In this document: positions 41,257-53,212 of the stretch, piece by piece
Layout of the letters: each line of letters opens with the position of its first letter
Numbering within the stretch: the stretch's first letter is position 1
Assembly: GCF_001661345.1 (NCBI RefSeq)
Contig: NW_017962913.1
Location: 501,428-565,427 of the forward strand
Direction: 5' to 3'
Length of the DNA: 64,000 bases
From: Ascoidea rubescens DSM 1968
Lineage: Eukaryota > Ascomycota > Saccharomycetes > Ascoideales > Ascoideaceae
Made by a program: the position numbers and the translations under genes
Notes under the pieces: generated by a model
The model's database searches: none
Seen by the model: only the letters and a program-made list of their open reading frames with translations
What the model was told of the DNA's origin: nothing

Positions 41257-41487
41257 TGTTCTTATCCTGTATCTGGTGGTGTATTTCTTGAGTTGCTTCT
41301 CAGTGGCTTTTCGTTGATACGTAGAACAAGAGGGGTCTGAGAGCAGGCCTCGGAGAGAGGGTCTGTTTCAGGCCTTTAAACAGCGGACGGAAAACTAGAG
41401 CTGGAATTAGTGAAACATTGGCGTACTAAAGAGAGAGTTGCAAGGCAGAACAAAATATAGGTAGTATAGCAAGACAGTACGGTTACA

Positions 41488-42249
41488 ATGGCAGCGCTAA
41501 ATGAAAGACTATTGCACGAGCGAGTGATGAACACTCAGCAGATGAAGCAGGTGCAGCAGTACACTCAGACTGTGTCTGACACCTGGAAGCTTTGCGACAA
41601 CTATCTCCAGGCTGATTGTGCCCAGTTGGCAGAGAAGGACGTGCTTCAGTTTGAGGCCGACGTCAAGGACTTGAAGTTCAAGCTCATCAAGAACTACTAT
41701 CTTATCAAGCAGTACCTCATGTCGCTAAATTTGATCTACAAGAGCTTCTCCAACAAGATCGACGAATTGATGTTGAACTACAAGAACCTCAACCAGCTCA
41801 ACGACTTGATCGTCAACGAAAAGAAAACGTACCTCATGAACAACTACAACTTGCTCAAGTTTGAAAACGCCAAACTCACCGAGATCGACAAGTTCATCAA
41901 CATCAACCTCAACTACAGCAGTGGACCAGGCGCCAGTCTTGCCAACGACAACAACGACAACGACCTCATTGCACTCAGCGAAAAGGACCTTGCAGAGTTC
42001 ACCAACAACGACCCCATGCTCCTCAACAGGGCCAGGCTGCTCTCCAGGAAAAGGGCCAGCGATGGGTACAGGTACCGGTTGAAGTTCGACTACTCGTTGG
42101 AGTACCTCCGGAAGTACAACGAGCTCCTCAACGACGACCTCTCTTTTTTCAGAGAAAACATCAGCACCAACAAGAAGAACTGGGTGCTGTTATCCAGCAA
42201 GATCAAGACGCTCATCGACTCCATTGACTCCATCGACCTCGCCCAGTGA
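41488..42249 (+). CDS. Unrecognised coiled-coil protein
   Basis: 253 residues, predominantly helical with heptad-like Leu/Ile spacing at about 45-135 (ADVKDLKFKLIKNYYLIKQYL, KIDELMLNYKNLNQLNDLI) and again at 195-250. A short Asn/Asp/Gly linker separates the two parts. No membrane segment, Cys or enzymatic motif is seen. The shape recalls small subunits of kinetochore, THO or vesicle complexes, but I cannot place it. The gene is unusual in base use: it is GC-rich with CTC (20) far above CTG (2), AAC and GAC codons, while flanking genes use AAT, GAT and TTA. The ATG at 41488 is the first in frame. The codon bias and intact frame make it a real gene. Confidence 0.75.
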   Translation: MAALNERLLHERVMNTQQMKQVQQYTQTVSDTWKLCDNYLQADCAQLAEKDVLQFEADVKDLKFKLIKNYYLIKQYLMSLNLIYKSFSNKIDELMLNYKNLNQLNDLIVNEKKTYLMNNYNLLKFENAKLTEIDKFININLNYSSGPGASLANDNNDNDLIALSEKDLAEFTNNDPMLLNRARLLSRKRASDGYRYRLKFDYSLEYLRKYNELLNDDLSFFRENISTNKKNWVLLSSKIKTLIDSIDSIDLAQ

Positions 42250-43591
<1,342 letters not shown>

Positions 43592-43797
43592 GTATCTACT
43601 TCTGATATGATCAATTCTAAAAACAAAAAACAAAATAAAAAACAAAGATTTATGAAAACCTGTTATTATTTTATCTTATTTTATCTTATTAATTTTACTT
43701 GATTTTTTATTCTAATTTATATATATTAATAGACTATTGTTTTAATTAATTAATATATATACATATTTTTTTTTTCCACAAATTATTTTATCCCATC

Positions 43798-44328
43798 TTA
43801 AAAAATCAATTTCTCAATAGAATACAATGGTATAGTAGTAACACCACTCTCATTTTCTTTCTTATTGGCAATCTTATTATATTCATCGATATCAAATAAT
43901 GATTCAAGGAATTCACTCTCATTTTTATTGCTTCTTTCAATTCTTGTGCCAGATTTAATAATATTATTATTTAGATTCTGCTTATTTTTATTAAAATTCT
44001 GATTTTGATTTTGATTTTTATTGCTCTTATTTTTACTATTAACATTCTTACTATTCTTATTCTTAGCATTTTTAACATTCTTATTAGTTTTGCCTTGATT
44101 CTTGCTACTCTGACCACTCTTATTATTCTTACTATTACTAGTATTACTAGTATTCCCAGTTCCATATTTTAATAAATTCTTTTCATTTAGTTTAACCTTT
44201 TCATATGTATCAATTATTGAATCAGTTATCGATAATAATTCTGTTGATTTAATTATCGCATTGACTTTAAATTTACAATACTCAATTAATATATCAACCA
44301 AATAGCTTTCTTCTTCATTTTTACTGTA

Positions 44329-44398
<70 letters not shown>

Positions 44399-46788
44399 TT
44401 ACTAATAGTATTATCATTTCGATTAGATTTACTATCTTCAACTCTCAACCTGTTCTCATCAATCTCAATAATATTTTCCTTTTTGAAAATCCTTATAAAC
44501 TCTCGTTTTTCTTTATTTGTAAAACTTAAATCAAACAATAGCCCTTCACAGTCAATCAAATTGATTAATAACTCATGTCCCTCATTCAACTCAATTATAT
44601 TCAATAATATAGTCTCAATTCGAAATTTTCGGTTATCTCCATTATCCTTGACTTTCTTATTGTTATTACTACTAACAATATTATCGACAACAATATTCCC
44701 ATCTTCATCAATATCATTATTAACCAACTCACTAATAACTCGAGTAATAGTATCCCTCGGATAATCATTTATTATTCTTGAAATACAATCAATAAAAATC
44801 TCAATTTGTAAATTCTTAACCTCATTATCCAATTTTTCTGCAAAATTTAATTTAGATATTATTCCCAATAAAATCAATAAATCCTTGCATGATAAAACTG
44901 GACATGTTATTAATGTCTGTCTTAGTAATCGAGGATAGTTTAAAAAAATTCTTAACAATCCCTCGTTAGAATATTTTATTGGGAACAATGGATGATTTAA
45001 TAAGTAAATGATAGAATTTTCTGGCAAGAAGGTCTCTCTAATCTTTAATTTTCCATCCTTATTAATATCAAATATTATTTCAACAACTCTATTAATAAAA
45101 TATTTACTAATTGTTCTATCTTCTTCATCTTTATAAACTAAAAATTCATCATCTATCTTAACTAATTTCTCTTCAACTGGTAAATTTTTCATAAATTTGA
45201 GGAAAATCAAATCAAATCCATCTACATCTTTCTGATTTGCAGCTTTTTTCAATCTGTTTAAAAAATTATCAATTTCAATTTTATTAGTTCTCCTTTGGTC
45301 TTCGATTGATTTATTTATATTGGCTACTCTATCGTATTTATATTTTCCGATTAGTATTGGTAATAAATTGTTTTCTTTTTCTTCATTATCATATTTGTCT
45401 TTCTCCCGTTGAATTTGCTTTTCTTCTTCACTATCAATTTCAATAACAATTCCTTGAATATTGTTGTTACTATTGCTGTTATTATTGATATCTGAAATAT
45501 CTATATTAGTGGAAATTGATTTTTGATTTTTCTTTTTTAAAAAATATTGATAATAAACATTGGAAATACTTTTATTCAATGATTCAATTAATTTGCCCAA
45601 TCCAACATTAATGCTCATATACTCCAAGAAATAATTGTTATTATTTTTATTGAATGATAAAAGAATTGAAAAACTTTTTGAATTATAAAGAGAACTACCA
45701 TCAACTGGACAACAGTATAAGTTGTTAAAATTTGTCAGGTTGGTTGATATGAAAAAATTCAAAATACTCTCATAGTTTGCATCAATAAGATATATACAAT
45801 TTTCTATAGTTAATAATAATCTTGAAGGTGCAGCAAATGCTAGTGCAAACTCATTTATACTCCCGTTATTTACGGATTTTGCATGCCTGAATAATAGTGA
45901 CAAATCAATAGATTTTATCTTTTCAAAACTGGTTAATGAATAAAGAACTAAACTTTTCTCTTGCTTTGAAAACTGATATAAGGTTCCATTATTAAATTCA
46001 AATCTGGAATTTTCAATAATTGAAGCATCTGATTTGCCAAAAATTTTATTTGAGATTTCTAATGCCTCTTCATTCTTTATTAATACTATTCTTGCAATTA
46101 ATTTTTTGAGATCTCTATTAAATTCCACAATTAAAATCAAAGTATTTTTTTCAGTCTTATTTGCAGTGGAAATTAATTGACTGCTTGAAAAAAATTTATA
46201 GTGTAATATTTCACTTGCATTACTGCTCTTACAGGATAATGACCAAATCTGTGATCTATCATTAAAATTAAAACATAACAAGTTTCCATTAGCTAAGAGT
46301 GTGTAAACAAATAGACCATTAGAAGAAAAATGAACTGTTATTGGTTTAGAATTTAATGTGATTTTGTATTCAACTAAATCATAATTCTTATTGCTATTAT
46401 TACTTGAATCGTTTTCACCATCAATTTCCATCTCAAAATCGCTTTGGGGGTTGTTGGTTATATGCGACTTTTCAGATTTGGAAATTGAAATAAGTTGCAA
46501 GTAGTTTTTTTTTCCATTAGATAGACCAGCAACAAAAAACTTGCTTTGTGGGTTTTTTTCGAAGCATGTCAATGAATGAACAGTAACACCCAAGGGCAAA
46601 GAATAAGACCAATATAGTTTTGGAGATGGCTTTAATAGAAATGTAGAAATCGAAGATGAGGAAATACCAACATGTAAGAAAGCTGTGTATGGGTCTTTGA
46701 TGTCAGCTATGGCTACTCTGTCTTGTGAAGTGAGGCCCAATGTCCTAGGCAACAAGGTGATCTTATAGGGTTCAGTCAATAGTGGCAT
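43798..46788 (-). CDS. UTP8: t-UTP / SSU processome subunit Utp8
   Basis: 996 residues (713 in S. cerevisiae). Utp8 belongs to the t-UTP (UtpA) subcomplex needed for rDNA transcription and early 18S pre-rRNA processing. It is also implicated in tRNA export. The start MPLLTEPYKITLLP resembles yeast Utp8, and GISSSSISTFLLKPSPKLYWSY matches the family's first propeller blade. Asn-rich and acidic insertions (a long poly-Asn near residue 800-820) and a Lys/Asn-rich basic tail explain the extra length. The frame is open upstream to a TTG only, so the ATG at 46788 is used. It converges with GAPDH. Confidence 0.85.
44328..44403. repeat. Trinucleotide repeat encoding poly-Asn in UTP8
   Basis: About 25 nearly uninterrupted ATT units on the plus strand encode a poly-Asn tract in UTP8. 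It is one of the purest triplet repeats in the window. Confidence 0.9.
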
Positions 46789-47200
46789 CCTGGGTATGAG
46801 TTTGCTGATATACTGGTTCTGCACTTCACCCACCAAGTATTTTCCAGCTTTTAATTATTTTCTTCAATTTTCTCAAAAAAAAAATTTCATTGAAAAAAAA
46901 ATCAATGGCGGTGAATTACCTAAATAGAAGACGTGGCGAGTGTATCCAAAACAACGGCGTTTTTTTAAAACTTAAAAACGTTGATGTTTCCGTCCGTCTT
47001 TTGAAAGGCGGAAGTTCAATACGGTGCACTTTTAAAAAACACGGATTTAGACGGATTCTATGCTTCAGTATTAAGGAATTAATGACATCAAAAATATTAA
47101 ATGTATTAATGGTATCTATAATTGGTGTTGAAAGGTATGTAATTGAAATATATAACAGAAAGATGATGGATTGTGTGGGCAGAAACTCTATTGACTGCCA
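46789..47200. promoter_or_regulatory. UTP8 upstream region / PIF1 3' flank
   Basis: 412 bp. Near UTP8 lie adenine runs with an AAAAATTTCA element (46879-46888), similar to but not identical with the RRPE site of ribosome-biogenesis genes. An imperfect stem CCGTCTTT/AAAGGCGG lies at about 46995-47012. A plus-strand frame from ATG 46905 to 47204 (99 codons, Arg/Lys-rich) fills most of the interval; it has no recognisable feature, overlaps the PIF1 end and is not called. Confidence 0.4.
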
Positions 47201-49019
47201 CTAGTATGATGACTGTGCAGCAACATTTTTAAAAGAGACCTCCTCCACAGGAGACTTTCCAGCAAGATTATTTTTGGCAAAATTTTCATGAACTTCCTCA
47301 ACAGTAACTAGCTTTTCATAAAATGCTAGAACCTTAGGATGACATTTAATTTTATGAGGAAAAAAATTTAAAACCTGCAATCCATTTCTGGACGTTGCTC
47401 GACTGAGTGCAACATATGCTTGGCCCTTTTCAAAGACCTTGCGAAGATCAACTTTTACTTTTGGTAATGTTTGACCCTGAGATTTATGAATTGATAGCGC
47501 CCATGCCAAAATCAATGGAATCTGCGCTCTTGTAACCAATGGTCTCTCAAATTCATCTTCAACACTCCATACTTCGGGTCGAACTAGCACATCCCTTGTG
47601 TTTCCGTCAGCAAGTGGAAATCTAACTAATGGATATCTTGATATTTTGGAAGTGTCGTGGAGTTGTTTTACGAGATTATATTTTCTTTCCAAATTTTTAT
47701 AAAGTTCTGGACTTATATTCCTTCTTTGATGATCTTTTAAAAAACTGAATACAGAATCATCAAATTCGTTTTCTTCATCACTATGAGAAACTTCGACTTT
47801 TTTTTTAATTATTGCTTCATCATCTTCCTCTGAATCACTGAATTCACTTGGATTTTCAGCCTCAACTTTTTCAAGTTGTTTTTGTATTTTTTTCTCCACT
47901 TCATCATTTTCAGGATTGGATTCCATTTCGTTGTAAAGCATATACGTTTTGGGATCGATGAATCCCAAAACTCTACCTAAAGATCCATTGACCAAGGTTT
48001 CATCAATATTTTTAATCATCATCACTTGAGAATTTTTTTTTAAAACAATAGTTTTAGGTGCCAAGAAATCTTTCAACAATCTTTGTCTATAATCTTCGTC
48101 CTGAACCATACCACCATCAAATGAAGTATATATATAAGGTTTCTCTTCAATTTTATCTAATTTTCTTTTGTTTGCAAGTTCAACTTCTCTTCGAGTTGAA
48201 TAAAGCTCAGCAGGTTGAATCCCATCATCCATTGGTAATGGTCTTTCCAATTCTACAAATTTTTTAGTAGTTTGTACACTCAAAATCCCATTTCTTGTTT
48301 CATTTAGCATTCCAATAAATTCAGTATCACCCTTTTGTCTAAAAATGGTTTTTAATATCACGGTTAATCCGATTGCTTCTTTCCAAGCTTCAGATTCAAA
48401 AGCAAATAAGGGATTATTATCTTCCTTATCCACAGGCGGTAATTGATAAAAATCACCACACGCTACAATTTGAATTCCACCAAATGGTTTGTCACTTTTT
48501 CTTAGTTCTTTTCCTATTATATTTAACTTGTCTAGTAATCTTCCATCAATCATTGAAATTTCGTCAATAATTAGTACTTTTAATTTTTTCCATCTTAATA
48601 AACCTTTACGATTTTTCTTTATTTTCTTTATTAATTGTTCAGTTGTACCTTCTCCTAGTCCAATGGAAGCAAAAGAATACAAAGTGGTACCACCAATATT
48701 ACAAGCAGCTAAACCTGTAGATGCTGTAACACCTACTTCACCTGGATAAAATTTCAGCCTTAATGCTTTAATAAGTGATCTTAAGAGAACGGACTTACCT
48801 GTTCCAGCCGAACCGGTATAAAAGAGAGAATGGCCTTGTTTTACCAATTCAATGATATGAAGTTGTTCTTCAGATAGACAAATTGGAACAGCATGTTTTG
48901 TTGCTGAAGATTCCAATTTATTTTTAGCCAATTGATTCGTAGGATTTTGAGTCAAAAATTCAATTTTTGAATTTTGAGCAGCATTAGTTTTAAAATTTCT
49001 TTGAGGTTGTTTTGGGAGA

Positions 49020-49053
<34 letters not shown>

Positions 49054-49860
49054 CACTATTAAAATTGTTTATTATATCAAATTTGGGACGTTTTAAAGCT
49101 TTGAAATTCTGAGAATTGATAATCAGTTGGACAGCAGTGTTATGAATAATTTGGATAGCGCCATGTTTAAGCGGAGTGATATTAGGATTATTATTTGCAG
49201 GTTCTAATTCAGGTTTATTAAGGTATTGAAATGAAGTATTGAAAAGGATATTTCTTTTTGTTGTAAGATTAGTTCTATGATTTAAAGGAGATTCTGGATC
49301 CAAGGGTAGATTAGTCTCAGGAGAAGTTGAAAGTTTGTTAGTGGCAGTATTATTTGAGTTTATAGATATTGGGGTATGATTGTGTATAGTTTTATGTTTT
49401 AAAGGGGTTATTGGAGTGATATCGGAGCTTGGATGATAATAAACTTGAGATGAAGTGAATTTATTTTCATACAAGTCATTAAGAGGAATTCTCTTGTTTG
49501 GGGTTGGAGTTGTTGCAGTGGAGATTGAAGCAATAATTGAGCTTTCAGGATCGTCTATATTGTATATTGTAGGATTTGAATTTTTCATATTTATATTTAT
49601 ATGGTTGTCTAAATCTGTAGTTAGTTGGACAGGTGAAGACGTTAGGGTGTATGAATTTTGATCTATTTTGTTTTCATTATTGTCATTGTCATTGTCATTG
49701 TCATTCTTAGTATTATGATTAAGATTATTAGAATTATTATTAAATTGCAGATTTTGCTGAGAAAAGGATAATGAACGATTATCGCTAAATTTTTGAACAA
49801 ACTCATTGAAGGAGACTTGTTTATTTTTCAATTCGTTATTTATGTTTATATTTTTGTTGA

Positions 49861-49897
<37 letters not shown>

Positions 49898-50767
49898 GTT
49901 ATTGTTATTGTTATTGTAATTATTATTAGTGATGGTAGTAGTATTAGTAATATTATCAGTGTTGTTATTGGTAATTGGTCTAAATTGGTAATTTTGAATA
50001 AAATCATCATCACTAGAGAATTCATCGGAAGCAAAATCATCTCTATTGTTGAGTAAATTTGATAGAAGTGGAGAGTTTTCGGTTATTTTAATGTTTATTT
50101 TGTTAGTTTGAGTAGTGTTGTGAGTAGCATGGTTAATGGTATTTGTGTTATTTGTATCTTTATGTTCATCAATGGTAATTGATTTGTTGTTTAATAAATC
50201 ATTAAAATATTCGTCTAAACCGTCATCCATATTGGTTGAGTTAGTCCATTGGGAAGAAGAGAATTCAATTGAATCAAAATCCGGATCAAAATCGAAAGTC
50301 TTATTATTTTGATTATCAATGTTGTTAATGTTATTTATTATTGGTTGAAAGCTAAAAAGTGGAAGATTTTTAGTACTGGATCTTATAGAATTATTTATGG
50401 TGTTGTGATTATTTGCATTTGAGTGGGATTGAGATTGGGATTGAGTACGAGGTTGAGAATGCAGTTGGGAAGGCCAATAATCGCTAGAAAAATCAGTATT
50501 AAAGTCATTTTCAAAATCATTAATAGGTTTTAGAGTAATGTCGCTACTGCCATTATTATTCTCATTATTAATACCATTATTATTATTGTTGTTTTTGTTG
50601 TTTTTGTTGTTTTTGTTGTTTTTGTTGTTTTTGTTGTTTTTTGAACAACTCATTTGGTGAAACGAGTTAATAAAACTTAATGAACGCCTATTTAGTATAT
50701 TAGTCGAATTGAGATGATGAACTGTATTGAAATGACAGCTTTTAGAGAAAATATTGTATCTGAGCAT
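47201..50767 (-). CDS. PIF1: Pif1-family 5'-3' DNA helicase
   Basis: 1188 residues (859 in S. cerevisiae). Pif1 unwinds G-quadruplexes and RNA-DNA hybrids, removes telomerase and maintains mitochondrial DNA. The first 40 residues are basic and free of acidic residues (MLRYNIFSKSCHFN), a likely mitochondrial presequence, and a second in-frame Met at 39 (MSCSKNN) could start a nuclear form. About 600 residues of Asn/Ser/Thr low complexity follow. The helicase core begins near 630: Walker A GSAGTGKS at about 650, then TASTGLAACNIGG, the DEAD-like IIDEISMIDG, GDFYQLPPV, and the C-terminal HKSQGQTL with YVALSRATS. A Glu/Asp-rich insert lies in the second core domain. All helicase motifs are intact. 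Confidence 0.95.
49860..49930. repeat. Triplet repeat encoding poly-Asn in PIF1
   Basis: ATT units followed by ATTGTT units (plus strand) encode a poly-Asn tract in the PIF1 N-terminal region. A second, shorter tract is at 49022-49056. Confidence 0.85.
50588..50642. repeat. Tandem 9 bp repeat encoding (KNN)n in PIF1
   Basis: About six copies of a TTGTTGTTT-type 9-mer on the plus strand encode Lys-Asn-Asn repeats directly after the second Met of PIF1. They would form the N terminus of a nuclear isoform. Confidence 0.8.
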
Positions 50768-51395
50768 GGAAAAAGTAATTCTGTTTTGCTAACACCATCG
50801 ACTACAATCAGTGCTTTAACACAGAATTACAAGAAAATAACAAAAGTGAGGCCGATATATAGAATTCGAGGAATGAGAGATAAAAAAAATTATGATAGAT
50901 CATTTTTGCCAAATTAAGTTTTATATTTGGCATGAACAGAAAATTGGACCAAGACGTGATTTGCACGTGAGGTTTTGTGCAAATTGGCGTAGAACAGTCC
51001 AGAATGAAAACCGCAAATTGAATATTGCTGAAGTCGTTTATTTTCTTGTGTTTTGTAGTGGTGAGTATATGAATTGGTGGGTATATGAATTGGTGTTTCA
51101 TTTGCAGGCTGTAGTTGGGAGACAAGTTCGGATGATTTTTAGTATCACCTAGGTTGTTTGGTTTTGGTGAAGGAGGTGAATAAGGCTGCAAAGCGAGGAC
51201 GAGCCGGGCGCGGAACCGCGGCAGATAAAAGCGAGGAAGGAGGTTGGAGAAGAGTATATATAGAGGCAGACCTGGCTAGCGATGTTGGATTTCAACAGGT
51301 CGTTCAAACAACAGCTAAGCAAACCTTCGCTGTATCTGCCAGACACTGAGGCTTTGGGCAAGTTGAAGCAGCAAAAGCTGAAGGTGTTGTTGAAA
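50768..51395. promoter_or_regulatory. Divergent region PIF1 / PRPP synthetase
   Basis: 628 bp to the preferred start of the right-hand gene. CACGTG at 50964-50969 overlaps the left arm of an inverted repeat, ATTTGCAC (50959-50966) and GTGCAAAT (50977-50984). TATATATA at 51254-51261 points rightward. The segment 51180-51280 is GC-rich. An 86-codon frame from ATG 50892 has no recognisable content and is not called. Confidence 0.5.
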
Positions 51396-52832
51396 ATGCG
51401 AAAGTGCAAGGTGTTTGTGGGTCTGTCGCACCCAGAGCTAGGAGCCAAAATTTGCGAAAAGTTGGATATCCAGGCCAGTCCATGCAGTTTAAACAAGTTT
51501 TCCAATGGCGAGACGTCAGTGCAAATCAACTGTTCTGTGAGAGACAACGACGTCTACATTATCCAGTCGTCGTCAGACACGATCAATGACCATATCATGG
51601 AGTTGTTGGTGCTTATCAGTGCGTGCAAAGGTGGATCTGCTTCAAAGATCACAGTGGTGGTGCCTAATTTTCCTTACTCGACGCAATCGAATTTGTACTA
51701 CCACAGCAATAAAGATAGTGGTGAATATTTGAACAGTGTTAGCCACACCAATAATGGGAACAATGAGATTATTTCAAGAACTGCCATCACAGCTAGAATG
51801 TTGGCCAATTTAATTGTGATGGCTGGAGCTGACCATGTTGTGTCTATGGATTTGCATGCTGGGCAAATCCAGGGATTTTTCAATAAACCTGTTGATAATC
51901 TCTATGCCCTACCGTTTTTGGTCAGATGGATCAAGACCAATGTTAAAAAGTATGAAAAGTCAGTGATTATTTCGAAAAATGCCAATGGAACCAAAAGAGT
52001 TACTGAGATGGCGGATAGTTTAAATGTTAATTTTGCAATGATTCAAATATTGGAAAAAAAGCGAAATGTTTACAATAATTTGAACTTGTTAATCGAAGAT
52101 ACAGTTAATTATAATAGTGGTACTATCAATGCAAATGGGAATACTAATAACAATGCCAACGCGAATACTAATAGCAATACCAATACCAATACCAATACCA
52201 ATACCAGTGATATCGGGACTGAAATTGAAATTGGGAATGAAGAGGTCAATTCAAACAAAGAAAATTCGGCGTCTGAAAAAACCAGATTTATGACCAGCTC
52301 CCGAATTGTGCAAGGACATGTTCTCAGCCAGAAAGACAACCTTGAATTGGAGAACCAAAGACCAGCAGAGCTCGAGAACACCAACCCCAGCAAGCTAGAT
52401 CGTACAATGGCCGAGTTCTTCGAAAACTACAACCAAAACAGCATGAGCAAGTACGTGAAAAAGGAGACTGTGATCACTCTTGTTGGAAACGTAAAAAATC
52501 GGCCTGCAATCATCTTGGACGACATGGTCACCAAGCCAGAGATGTACATCTCGATCAGTGAGCACTTGAGGATGAATTGTGGTGCTGAGTGTGTGTACTT
52601 GGTGGCCACACATGGAGTGTTCTTGGACAGCTGCCTCGAGGCCCTCTTCCACTGCCAGTACCTCGACAAGATTGTGGTGACCAACACCTGCCCCTTGCTG
52701 AAGAACGACTTGTTCAGATACAGAGACAAGCTCGTGGTGATCGACGTGAGCTCCATCTTCGCTGAGTACATTCGCCGGGCCCACTTTGGCGAGAGCATCT
52801 CGACTCTCTTCGACAACTTGTTCCACCTCTAG
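51396..52832 (+). CDS. PRS1: Phosphoribosylpyrophosphate synthetase subunit, Prs1/Prs5 type
   Basis: 478 residues from ATG 51396, whose product MRKCKVFVGLSHPELG matches yeast Prs1 from its first residue. An in-frame ATG at 51282 would add 38 residues but lies only about 20 bp after the TATA box (51254-51261), so it is probably outside the mRNA. PRPP synthetase makes PRPP from ribose-5-phosphate and ATP. Motifs: KFSNGETSVQI, ITARMLANLIVMAGADHVVSMDLHAGQIQGFF, VDNLYALPF, the PRPP-binding loop AIILDDMVTKP, and a C terminus GESISTLFDNL. Two non-homologous insertions are present: a short one before ITARM, where the usual ARQ motif reads YSTQ, and a long Asn/Thr/Glu-rich one at about 230-350. This pattern fits the fungal Prs1/Prs5 subunits that work only with partner subunits. 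Confidence 0.85.
   Translation: MRKCKVFVGLSHPELGAKICEKLDIQASPCSLNKFSNGETSVQINCSVRDNDVYIIQSSSDTINDHIMELLVLISACKGGSASKITVVVPNFPYSTQSNLYYHSNKDSGEYLNSVSHTNNGNNEIISRTAITARMLANLIVMAGADHVVSMDLHAGQIQGFFNKPVDNLYALPFLVRWIKTNVKKYEKSVIISKNANGTKRVTEMADSLNVNFAMIQILEKKRNVYNNLNLLIEDTVNYNSGTINANGNTNNNANANTNSNTNTNTNTNTSDIGTEIEIGNEEVNSNKENSASEKTRFMTSSRIVQGHVLSQKDNLELENQRPAELENTNPSKLDRTMAEFFENYNQNSMSKYVKKETVITLVGNVKNRPAIILDDMVTKPEMYISISEHLRMNCGAECVYLVATHGVFLDSCLEALFHCQYLDKIVVTNTCPLLKNDLFRYRDKLVVIDVSSIFAEYIRRAHFGESISTLFDNLFHL
52176..52206. repeat. AATACC hexanucleotide repeat in the PRS1 insertion
   Basis: About five tandem AATACC units encode Asn-Thr repeats inside the long insertion of the PRPP synthetase. Confidence 0.85.
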
Positions 52833-53212
52833 TGCACCTGGCCCACGTTGGCAGTTTCCAGCCTCTGACGCCTTTCCAGGCCTTCCAGCGCCTTTTCTTC
52901 CTCTGCCAGCTCCGACGGCTGTCGCCAGCGGCACGGGTCATCGCTGCTCGCTTTTCCAGCAGTTTTCCAGCCAGTCGTTTTATCGCTCGCCCACTTCTGT
53001 CATGGCTCCTGCTCATCAGTTTCACCTTTTTTGCTTCTCTCCCTCTGCAGACTTTTTTCAGCTTCGAATTTCACAGGGAGCTCCTCTCTCCAGCTCCTTT
53101 CGTCAGCTCCTCTCTCCAGCTCCTCTCCAGCTCCTCTTGCCTGTTGTCTCTTATAAATATCCCTCTACCACCTCGCTCTTCCCTGCTAGTCGCCCATAAC
53201 TTCCTTTCCATA
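52833..53212 (+). promoter_or_regulatory. VIP1 promoter region, C/T-rich
   Basis: 380 bp between tandem genes. It is rich in CCAG and CTCC words: several copies of TTTTCCAG (52870-52975) and four copies of CAGCTCCTCT (53080-53135). TATAAATA at 53152-53159 lies 54 bp before the VIP1 ATG. The VIP1 frame is open through this region but contains no ATG. Confidence 0.6.

Noticed and set aside
46905-47204. 99-codon plus-strand frame between UTP8 and PIF1
   Set aside because: It covers most of the UTP8 promoter, overlaps the PIF1 stop and has no recognisable domain or codon bias.
50892-51152. 86-codon plus-strand frame in the PIF1/PRS1 divergent region
   Set aside because: It overlaps regulatory sites and shows no family features; treated as chance.
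52832-53212. N-terminal extension of VIP1 of 127 residues
   Set aside because: It starts only at GTG, begins at the PRS1 stop and covers the TATA box; the ATG at 53213 fits the family length.
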